NCBI RefSeq assembly: GCF_004912135.1 | Contig: NZ_STGU01000008.1 | Coordinates: 1-64,000 of the forward strand | Direction of reading: 5' to 3' | DNA: 64,000 nt | From: Rhizobium rosettiformans W3 | Lineage (GTDB): Bacteria > Pseudomonadota > Alphaproteobacteria > Rhizobiales > Rhizobiaceae | Part shown: piece by piece, positions 42,647 to 51,400 of the stretch | Layout of the letters: every line of letters starts with the position of its first letter | Position numbering within the stretch: position 1 is the stretch's first letter | Notes under the pieces: generated by a model | What the model saw: the letters and a program-made list of their open reading frames with translations, nothing else | What the model was told of the DNA's origin: nothing | Databases searched by the model: none | Translations under genes and position numbers: made by a program

Positions 42647-42671
42647 AACCGGCGAAAGAAACGAAAGTTCC
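42647..42671 (-). promoter_or_regulatory. EcfG-like promoter of the DUF3008-SDR operon
   Basis: On the minus strand GGAAC (42671-42667), a 16-base spacer and GGTT (42650-42647) match the general-stress consensus with one mismatch in the -10 element. Confidence 0.5.
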
Positions 42672-42745
42672 TGGCCGCTCACGGCGCGGAACAAAGACAG
42701 GGCCTTGCGGATTAAGCTGCGCAACTCCAGACATCAGAGGATCAG

Positions 42746-44824
42746 ATGGACGCCAAGAGCACGCATTTTCATGTCACGCCGGGCGAGTGGCACAAACTGG
42801 GCGCGTGCTTTGATGGGGAGGGAACGAATTTCGCATTGTTTTCCGCCCATGCCGAACGCGTCGAGCTCTGCCTCTTCGACGAGAGCGGGAGTGTCGAGAT
42901 CGCACGGGTCGAATTGCCGGAATATACGAATGAGGTCTGGCATGGCTATTTGCCGGGCGTGAAGCCGGGCCAACTCTACGGCTACCGCGTCCACGGCCCG
43001 TACGACCCGGAAAACGGTCATCGGTTCAATCCGAACAAGCTGCTGCTCGATCCCTATGCGCGAGAGATCGTCGGTGACTTCGCCTGGTCGAAGGCCCATT
43101 TCGGCTATGACTTCGACGCCGAGGAAAAGGATCTCTCCTTCAACGCACTCGACAGTGCGGACTGCTCCCCCAAATGCCGCGTCATCGATCCGGCGGAAAG
43201 CCGCGAGACGAACGGGTTCAAGATGATCCCCTGGGCGGAGACCATCGTCTACGAAACGCATGTGAAGGGCTTCACCAAGCTCCATCCGGCAATCCCGGAA
43301 AACCTGCGCGGCACGTTCGAAGGCCTCGGCCACAAGGCGGCCGTGGACTATGTGAAGAGCCTCGGCATCACCTCCATCGAACTCCTGCCGGTGCATGCTT
43401 TCCCCGACGACAGTCACCTGATGGACAAGGGGCTGCATAACTTCTGGGGCTACAACACCATCGGCTTCTTCTCGCCGGCGAGCCGCTATTACGGCCCCAA
43501 GGGTCTCCACGGCTTCCGCGACATGGTGCGGGCCTTCCACGATGCCGGCATCGAGGTCATCCTGGACGTCGTCTATAACCACACGGCGGAAGGCAACGAA
43601 CTCGGCCCGACCCTTTCCTTCAAGGGCATCGACAACTTTTCCTACTACCGCACACTGCCCGACAATCACCGCTACTACATCAACGACACCGGGACGGGAA
43701 ACACGGTCAACACCTCGCATCCCCGCGTTTTGCAGATGGTGATGGACAGCCTGCGCTACTGGGCTGAAGAGATGCATGTCGACGGTTTCCGCTTCGACCT
43801 GGGCACCATCCTCGGCCGCGAGCCGGAGGGCTTTGACCAGCGTGGCGGCTTCTTCGACGCCGTGACACAGGATCCCGTGCTGTCAAAGATCAAGCTGATC
43901 GGCGAGCCCTGGGACATCGGCCCCGGCGGCTACCAGGTCGGCGGCTTCCCGCCGGGCTGGGCCGAGTGGAACGACAAGTATCGTGACTCCACCCGCGAAT
44001 ACTGGCTGAATGCGGACAACACCTCTCAGGACTTCGCCGCCCGGCTGCTTGGCTCCGGTGATATCTATGACCTTCGCGGCCGCCGTCCCTGGGCCAGCGT
44101 CAACTTCATCACGGCCCATGACGGCTTCACCCTCAACGACCTCGTCTCCTACGATCAAAAGCACAACGAGGCGAATGGCGAGGACAACAACGACGGTCAC
44201 CACCACAACCGCAGCCACAATTACGGCCACGAAGGACCGACCGACGATGCGGAGATCAACGCAATCCGCGATCGGCAGAAGCGCAATTTCCTGGCCACCC
44301 TGTTCTTCTCGCATGGCACCCCCATGCTCTTGGCCGGCGACGAATTCGGCCGGTCGCAGATGGGCAACAACAACGGCTATTGCCAGGACAGCGAGATCAG
44401 CTGGCTGCATTGGGAAGACCTGCCGCCGGCCTGCGAAGAGCTGAGAGAGTTCAGCCGACGGCTGATCGCCTTGCGCAAGGCCCAGCCCCTGTTGCGTCGT
44501 GAGAGCTGGCGCGATGGCATGATCATCGACTGGTATCATGTCGAGGGCGGCCATCAGGAGGCAGAGCACTGGCTCGACGGCAACCCGCTGGCCTTGAAGC
44601 TGCTGCGACAGGATCTCGAAACGGAAGAAGGCGCCTGGCCGGAAGTACTTCTGCTGTTCAACCCGGTTGCCGAGGACATCGAGTTTGTCCTGCCGGAAAC
44701 CGGAGGCGGCAATTGGCAACTGGAACTGACGACCTTCGACACCGAGCGACGCGGTGATATTGCGGAAGAAGGCAAGCCCTTCCAGCTGCAAGCACGATCG
44801 CTGGCCCTGTTCCGCCGGGCCTGA
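42746..44824 (+). CDS. glgX: Glycogen debranching enzyme GlgX (isoamylase-type)
   Basis: The 692-aa GH13 enzyme hydrolyses alpha-1,6 branches of phosphorylase-limit glycogen. It has an N-terminal CBM48 domain (about residues 10-110), then the barrel with the nucleophile aspartate in [12 protein letters not shown], the acid glutamate in [10 protein letters not shown] and the third acidic residue in [11 protein letters not shown], plus YETHVKGFT and [10 protein letters not shown]. All catalytic positions are present and the length is normal. No other glg gene is adjacent, although rhizobial glg genes are often clustered. The start is the ATG at 42746. Confidence 0.95.
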   Translation: MDAKSTHFHVTPGEWHKLGACFDGEGTNFALFSAHAERVELCLFDESGSVEIARVELPEYTNEVWHGYLPGVKPGQLYGYRVHGPYDPENGHRFNPNKLLLDPYAREIVGDFAWSKAHFGYDFDAEEKDLSFNALDSADCSPKCRVIDPAESRETNGFKMIPWAETIVYETHVKGFTKLHPAIPENLRGTFEGLGHKAAVDYVKSLGITSIELLPVHAFPDDSHLMDKGLHNFWGYNTIGFFSPASRYYGPKGLHGFRDMVRAFHDAGIEVILDVVYNHTAEGNELGPTLSFKGIDNFSYYRTLPDNHRYYINDTGTGNTVNTSHPRVLQMVMDSLRYWAEEMHVDGFRFDLGTILGREPEGFDQRGGFFDAVTQDPVLSKIKLIGEPWDIGPGGYQVGGFPPGWAEWNDKYRDSTREYWLNADNTSQDFAARLLGSGDIYDLRGRRPWASVNFITAHDGFTLNDLVSYDQKHNEANGEDNNDGHHHNRSHNYGHEGPTDDAEINAIRDRQKRNFLATLFFSHGTPMLLAGDEFGRSQMGNNNGYCQDSEISWLHWEDLPPACEELREFSRRLIALRKAQPLLRRESWRDGMIIDWYHVEGGHQEAEHWLDGNPLALKLLRQDLETEEGAWPEVLLLFNPVAEDIEFVLPETGGGNWQLELTTFDTERRGDIAEEGKPFQLQARSLALFRRA

Positions 44825-44847
44825 GCCCAGAGGTCAGAAGTTGGAGG

Positions 44848-45855
44848 TCAGGCGCCCGAAGCGCGCTGCAGGACCTCGAAATCATAGAGCTGCCCGGCGA
44901 CCGAGATACGCCGGGCGGAAATGACGACCGGGATCATGTTGCCGGCTCCGTCGCGGATCTCACCACGCTGCCCGGTATAGCCGCCATCGCGGTCAAGCAG
45001 CATCAGCCGCTCAGCCCTCGCCTCGCTGCCGGAAACGACGCCGGAGGCCACCATTTCGCTACCGCCGATCTCGTCCCAGCTCTTGCCGACGAGATCGAGA
45101 TAGGCCTGGTTGACCCGGACATAGCGCGAGCTCTTCTGCCCAATGCTGGAGATCGAAAAGGCAACCGGCGAGAGGTCGAACAGCGCCTGGATGACAGGCC
45201 CCGAGAGCGCCGTGGTTTCGGCCTGCTCGATCATCTCACGAGACGGCCCTTCGCCCTCATCGCCCGAAGCAATCTCGTAATCGGCAGGCATGGCCCACTC
45301 ATCGCGAAGGACGGCCACGAAGCGCCAGAGATCGATTTCCAGAAACTGCGGTTTATGCGTGTCATCGACATTCTCGAGCCGCGCCGGCAGCCTGTCGATC
45401 GCATGCGTGAGACGCTGCGTCTCCCGCGGGCTCTTTGCGCTTTCCAGCAGGGCTTTGATCTTGCCAAGAGCAATCTCATGGATCAGCGCATAGGCATCCT
45501 GCAGCATCTCGGCGCGCTCGGCCTCGACGGCCTCCACCGGCCTTGACCCGTCGGCAACCGGCAATTCCTCCAGCAGGGCCCAGATCTTGCGCTCCTCGGG
45601 ACATTCCTCGTGCTTTGCCGTCCCTTGCGGCGCGTAGCGGATGAGGCTGAGAATGATGTCGGCCCCGAAGGCATCGACATTGGCAGGAACGGTTTCGCCG
45701 CCAGAGGCGGTTTGGAGCGCCGTGAGACGCGTCGGACTGCCATTGTCATCGAAATAGACGCAGACTTCGGAAATTGCCTCGGGAAACTCCAACCAAGGGT
45801 GCTCGCTGCGGAACACCTCCAGCGCGGAATGGTCGAGCACTGTCAGAGCATACAT
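44848..45855 (-). CDS. PAS-domain protein of unknown function
   Basis: The 335-aa soluble protein has a C-terminal PAS-like fold (about residues 220-335: ALFDLSPVAFSISS, YVRVNQAYLDLVGKS, and the end PVVISARRISVAGQLYDFEV). The N-terminal half is acidic and helical with no recognised domain. No kinase, GGDEF or HTH output is present, so it may sense a ligand or redox state and act by protein contact. The start at 45855 has GGAGG upstream; the frame extends further to 45891. It is convergent with glgX, 23 bp away. The 243 bp upstream, before gcdH, shows no gene. Confidence 0.65.
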   Translation of the reverse strand: MYALTVLDHSALEVFRSEHPWLEFPEAISEVCVYFDDNGSPTRLTALQTASGGETVPANVDAFGADIILSLIRYAPQGTAKHEECPEERKIWALLEELPVADGSRPVEAVEAERAEMLQDAYALIHEIALGKIKALLESAKSPRETQRLTHAIDRLPARLENVDDTHKPQFLEIDLWRFVAVLRDEWAMPADYEIASGDEGEGPSREMIEQAETTALSGPVIQALFDLSPVAFSISSIGQKSSRYVRVNQAYLDLVGKSWDEIGGSEMVASGVVSGSEARAERLMLLDRDGGYTGQRGEIRDGAGNMIPVVISARRISVAGQLYDFEVLQRASGA

Positions 45856-46098
45856 GGCGCCTCCTCCACAACCGGCTGTGGTGCCAAGCACCCGCCCCCT
45901 GCTTCCTCAAGCAGGAATCGCCGCTTATCAGCATAAAGCAATCTTCCCGGCTTCTGAACGTGTTTCTATGGCCGGACAAGTATATGAATGTTTAAGCTGA
46001 AATCTTGGAGTTTCGGCAGTGACGCAAGAATGCGACAGTCCGGCACCCAAACCCATAAATAGTCAGGGACGCCAGACTGGTAAGGCTCGAATGAGCGA

Positions 46099-47286
46099 TC
46101 AGAAGAAGGCCTGGATGCCCGTCTGCGCACGCCCGAGGATCAGCGCATGCACGTCATGCGTGCCTTCGTAGGTGTTCACGGTTTCCAGGTTCTGCGCGTG
46201 GCGCATGACGTGATATTCGATCTGGATGCCGTTGCCGCCGTGCATGTCGCGGGCCATGCGGGCGATATCGAGCGCCTTGCCGCAATTGTTGCGCTTGACG
46301 ATCGAGATCATCTCCGGCGCGAACTGGTGCTCGTCCATCAGGCGACCGACGCGCAGCGAACCGAGCAGGCCGAGCGCGATTTCCGTCTGCATGTCGGCCA
46401 GCTTCTTCTGGAAGAGCTGCGTGCCGGCAAGCGGCTTGCCGAACTGCTTGCGGTCGAGGCCATACTGGCGAGCCCGATGCCAGCAGTCTTCGGCCGCGCC
46501 CATGACACCCCAGGAAATTCCGTAACGGGCGCGGTTGAGGCAGCCGAACGGTCCCTTGAGACCGGAGACATTCGGCATCAACGCATCTTCGCCGACTTCA
46601 ACGCCATCCATGACGATCTCGCCGGTGACGGAAGCCCGCAGCGAAAGCTTGCCGCCGATCTTCGGTGCGGAAAGGCCTTTCATACCCTTTTCGAGAATAA
46701 AGCCGCGGATCTCGCCGCCATGGGCTTCCGACTTCGCCCAGACGACGAAGACATCGGCGATCGGCGCATTGGAAATCCACATCTTCGAGCCGCGCAGGCG
46801 ATAGCCGCCCTCGATCTTCTCGGCGCGCGTCTTCATGCCACCCGGATCGGAGCCGGCATCCGGCTCAGTCAGGCCGAAGCAGCCGATGAGTTCACCGGAA
46901 ACGAGGCCTGGCAGATACTTGTCCCGCTGTTCTTCCGAACCGTAGGCATAGATCGGATAGATGACCAGCGACGACTGCACGCTCATCATCGAGCGGTAAC
47001 CGCTGTCGATGCGCTCGATCTCACGCGCCACGAGGCCATAGGACACGTAATTGGCATCGGCAGCGCCATACTTCTCCGGCAGCGTCACGCCGAGAAGACC
47101 GGCCTTGCCCATGAGGCGGAAGAGTTCTGGCTCGACCGTTTCACCCAAATAGGCGTCTGAGACACGCGGCGCGAGCTCAGCCTTGGCGAATGCCGCCGCT
47201 GCGTCCTGGATCATCCGCTCATCCTCACTGAGAACCTCGGACATCAGGAAAGGATCACTCCAGGAAAAGGGTCGCATCTCGCTCAT
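46099..47286 (-). CDS. gcdH: Glutaryl-CoA dehydrogenase
   Basis: The 395-aa flavoenzyme oxidatively decarboxylates glutaryl-CoA to crotonyl-CoA, the late step of lysine, hydroxylysine and tryptophan degradation. Seen in sequence: [35 protein letters not shown], and the catalytic glutamate in [18 protein letters not shown], a pattern specific to GcdH among acyl-CoA dehydrogenases. I chose the ATG at 47286; ATGs at 47295 and 47277 are also in frame. It is divergent from a GcvA-type LysR gene that probably controls it. Confidence 0.93.
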   Translation of the reverse strand: MSEMRPFSWSDPFLMSEVLSEDERMIQDAAAAFAKAELAPRVSDAYLGETVEPELFRLMGKAGLLGVTLPEKYGAADANYVSYGLVAREIERIDSGYRSMMSVQSSLVIYPIYAYGSEEQRDKYLPGLVSGELIGCFGLTEPDAGSDPGGMKTRAEKIEGGYRLRGSKMWISNAPIADVFVVWAKSEAHGGEIRGFILEKGMKGLSAPKIGGKLSLRASVTGEIVMDGVEVGEDALMPNVSGLKGPFGCLNRARYGISWGVMGAAEDCWHRARQYGLDRKQFGKPLAGTQLFQKKLADMQTEIALGLLGSLRVGRLMDEHQFAPEMISIVKRNNCGKALDIARMARDMHGGNGIQIEYHVMRHAQNLETVNTYEGTHDVHALILGRAQTGIQAFF

Positions 47287-47382
47287 CGGTCTCATCCATT
47301 GTTTCGTCCTGCCACATTGCTCATGACTGAGCACAATTCAAGCCATGTTTACTCATGTTGCTATTAGGTCTATTCATATCGC

Positions 47383-48303
47383 ATGCTCACACACCAGCGT
47401 CGTTTCCTGCCTTCGACAAGCGCCCTCGCGGCCTTCGATTCCGTGGCCAAGCTCGGCAGCTTTTCCGCCGCCGCCAATGAACTCGCCTTGACCCAAGGCG
47501 CCATCAGCCGCCAGATCGGGCTTCTTGAGGATCAGCTTGGCGTCAGGCTCTTCGAGCGCACGAACCGCGGCGTCGAACTCACACAGATTGGCCGCACATA
47601 CGCCAAGGGCATAGGCGACGCGCTCGCCACGATCCGCACGCTCTCGCTCGAAGCCATGGCGACGCGCAACGACACCCATCTGCGCCTCGCCATCCTGCCG
47701 ACCTTCGGCACCCGCTGGCTGATGCCGCGCATCCCCGACTTCCTGGCGAAGAACCCGGCGATCATCATGGACTTCGCCACCCGCATTGGCCAGTTCGAGT
47801 TCGAAGGTTCGGGCCTCGATGCAGCGATCCATATCGGGGAACCGAACTGGCCTGGCACCGATTGCCAGTTCCTGATGCATGAAATCGTGGCCCCGGTCTG
47901 CAGCCCGACTTTCCTTGCTGACAATCCGGTCGCCAAACCGGAAGACCTTTTGGCCAAGCCGCTGTTCGACATGGCATCCCGGCCAAGGGCTTGGGAGCAG
48001 TGGTTCGCAAGCCTGGGCATCAGTGACGGTCGAGGCGGTGGCATGCGCTTCGAACAGTTCTCCAATGTAGTCCAGGCCTGCCATGCAGGGCTCGGCATTG
48101 CGCTCGTCCCGACCTTCCTGATCGAACCGGAACTGGCGAGCGGACAGCTTGTTCGCGCCTGGGATCACGAGGTGAAAAGTTCGAGCGCCTATTACCTTGT
48201 TCGCCCGCTTTCGAAGATGGCCTATGGGCCGGCCAGCAGCTTTTCGGCCTGGATACTGGAGCAGGCAAGAACCTTCAGCGAGCCGCGTCCCGCATGCGGC
48301 TGA
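47383..48303 (+). CDS. LysR-family regulator next to gcdH
   Basis: The 306-aa LysR regulator has the helix-turn-helix AAANELALTQGAISRQIGLLE (about residues 25-46) and a GcvA-like effector domain (LRLAILPTFGTRWLMPRI, AAIHIGEPNW). It is divergent from glutaryl-CoA dehydrogenase, a common pairing in which the regulator responds to glutarate or glutaryl-CoA (GcdR-like). It closely resembles the LysR protein at 31655 in both domains. The start at 47383 leaves a 96-bp divergent promoter region. The 105 bp after it contain no gene. Confidence 0.88.
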   Translation: MLTHQRRFLPSTSALAAFDSVAKLGSFSAAANELALTQGAISRQIGLLEDQLGVRLFERTNRGVELTQIGRTYAKGIGDALATIRTLSLEAMATRNDTHLRLAILPTFGTRWLMPRIPDFLAKNPAIIMDFATRIGQFEFEGSGLDAAIHIGEPNWPGTDCQFLMHEIVAPVCSPTFLADNPVAKPEDLLAKPLFDMASRPRAWEQWFASLGISDGRGGGMRFEQFSNVVQACHAGLGIALVPTFLIEPELASGQLVRAWDHEVKSSSAYYLVRPLSKMAYGPASSFSAWILEQARTFSEPRPACG

Positions 48304-48408
48304 GAACACCCAGAAATGACTCAGCGCCTGTGTCCTGTGCCGATTGACAACCTACCGTCATGAGCAAAGACTAACCTTCGAAAGCCATGATCAGGCTCGG
48401 AGGGGACC

Positions 48409-51400
48409 ATGTTCACACACCGTTTTTCGGGATTTCTCGCACTCGCGCTGGCTCTTGTCCCGATATCCCTCCCCGCTTCCGCGCAAGACATCCGCACCAT
48501 CGAACGCATTGATGACGCCGACTATTTCGGCTTCGATCTGAGGACAGAAAAGAACGTCTCCATCGACGAATGCGAGGCAAGCTGCATCGGCGACTCCGCC
48601 TGCCGCGCCTTTACATTCAATCCGAAAGTGAACTGGTGCTTTCTGAAATCCGATTATGACCAGCTGAACAGCTTCCCGGGAGCGATTGCAGGCCGTATCG
48701 TCGTCCAGGCCGCCGAAGAGGACATCGGCGCGCCGCCGGCGCTTGGCTTCGTCTCGGACTATGTGAAATCCGAGGCCCGCAATCAGCGTGACAGGCTGAC
48801 GATAGCGCCGGAACAGGACGGCTGGGGCCGCGAAGCCTTGATCGAAACCGGGCGATCAGCCTTCACTGGCGGCAACGTCGATTTTGCGCTCATATCCCTG
48901 AAGGGTGCTCTCTCGATCGATCCTGAGGATCCGGCACTCTGGCTCGAACTGGCCCGCATGGCGAACACCGTGACCGGCAATTATTCAATGGCCAATGAAG
49001 GCGCGATGGCCTCGATCAACGGCTATCAGCTGACCCGCGGGGCCTCGACCCGCGCGGACGCGCTCGCCACGCTGGCAAAGTCCCTTGAGAATAGCGAGAA
49101 CTGGCGCCCTGCGCTGAGCGCCTACAAGGCAAGCCTTGAACTCGCATCGAATGCGCAAGTGCGCGCCGCCTTCGAAGACCTGCGCTCCCGCCAGGGCTTC
49201 CGCGTCGTCAATAATACCGTCGATTCCGACAGCGCGTCGCCGCGCGCCTGCATCGAATTCTCAGAACCGCTTGTCAAGCGCGGCGTCGACTATTCCTCTT
49301 TCGTCACCCTCGACGGCAAGACGCCGAAGGCGCTCGAAGCGAAGAACAACCAGATCTGCGTTGAAGGCCTGGAGCATGGCGGCCGTTATCGCCTCGCACT
49401 TCGCGCCGGCCTGCCCTCGTCGGTGGACGAGAACCTGGAAGCCCCTGTCGAACTCGAGGTCTATGTCCGCGACCGCAGCGCCACAGTGCGCTTCACCGGC
49501 GACGCCTTTGTTCTCCCCTCCTCCGCACGTCAGGGCATTCCGCTGGTATCCATCAACAGCGAAAGCGCAAATCTCGAGCTCTATCGCATCGGCGACCGCA
49601 ACATCGCCCCGCTTTTGGCATCGTCGCAATTCCTCACCCAGATGGACGGCTATACCGCCGGTCGCGTGAAGGATGAATTGGGCGAACTCGTCTGGCAGGG
49701 CTCGGTCGAGATCGCCAACGAGCAGAACAAAGAAGTCGTTACAAGCATTCCGTTGCAGGAAGCGCTGCCCACCCGCAAGCCCGGCATCTACGTTCTGACC
49801 GCCGTCTCGCCGACTTCAGTCACCGAAAACTGGGACAGCCGTGCAACGCAGTGGTTCGTGGTCTCCGATATCGGCCTTTCGACCTTTGCCGGCACTGATG
49901 GCCTGCACGTTTTCGCCCGCTCGCTGGCAACGGCCAGCCCGCTTCCGAACATTGAGCTGCAGCTGATCGCCAAGAACAACGAGATCCTGGCAACCGCCAC
50001 GACCGATGCCGAAGGCCGTGCCCGCTTCGACGCCGGTTTGGTGCGCGGCGGCGCAGCACTGGCGCCAGCCGTCATCGCGGCCCGCAGCGGTGCAGACGAC
50101 AACGTCTTCCTCGACATGACCCGCGCCGGCTTCGATCTCTCCGACCGTGGCGTTACCGGTCGCCCGGCACCGGGTCCGGTCGATATCCTCGCCTGGACCG
50201 AACGCGGCATTTACCGCCCTGGCGAAACCGTGCACGCAGCAGCCCTTGCCCGTGACACCAATGCCGATGCCATCTCCGGCTTGCCGCTGACTTTCCTTTT
50301 CTCGCGACCGGATGGTGTTGAATTCCGCCGCATGGCCGTGACGAGCGAGACACTCGGTGGTTACGCCGTTGATCTGCCCATCCTGGCCAATGCCATGCGT
50401 GGCACCTGGACGGTCGCAATCCACACCGACCCCAAGAAGCCGGCCATCGCGCAGTCGACCTTCCTGGTTGATGACTTCGTGCCCGACCGGCTCGACCTGA
50501 AACTCTCGAGCGAAGCCACGGCGATCTCGCCTGAGGAGGCCGTGACGGTGTCCGCCGACGGACGTTACCTCTATGGCGCGCCGGCAGCAGGTCTCACGCT
50601 GGAAGGCGAAGTCGTCATCCGCCCGACGACGAGCCATCCGGACTTTGATCGCTACAGCTTCGGCCTTTCGGACGAAGAAGGCATCGAGGACATGCGCGTA
50701 CCGCTCGAAGGCCTTGACGCGCTGGATGACGACGGTCTCGCCAACATCGACGTCTCCCTCACCGACCTGCCTTCCACGACGCGGCTCCTGAATGCCGACG
50801 TGGTGCTGCGTCTGCGCGAAGGCGGCGGCCGCGCGGTTGAGCGCAAGCTGACCCTGCCGGTCACGCCGGAAGGTCCTATGATCGGCATCAAGCCGGAATT
50901 CGAGGGCGATCTCGCCGAAAACACCAATGCCGCCTTCAACCTGATCGCGCTTGGCCCCGATGGTCAGCGTCAGTCGCTGGCGGGCGCCCGCTGGAAGCTG
51001 ATCAAGCTGGAGCGGAACTATCAGTGGTACCGCGACGGCTCGTCTTGGCGCTACGAACCGATCACCACGACCAAGCTCGTGGCCGATGGCACCACAGACA
51101 TCGCCTCCGATGGCACCGCGCTTTCGGTACCGGTCACCTGGGGCAGCCACCGGCTGGAGGTCGAACAGGGTGGCGCCGTTACCAGCGTCGATTTCGATGC
51201 CGGCTGGTTCGTCACCGCAAGCTCCACCGAGACGCCGGATGCCCTCGAAATCGGCCTGGACAAGCCCTCCTATCAGGTCGGCGACACCGCGAAACTCAAG
51301 ATCTCGCCGCGCTTTGCCGGCCAGGTCATAGTCACCTCCGGCACGGATGCTCTGATTTCCACACAGGTTGCCGATGTCCCGGCCACCGGCACGGAAATCG

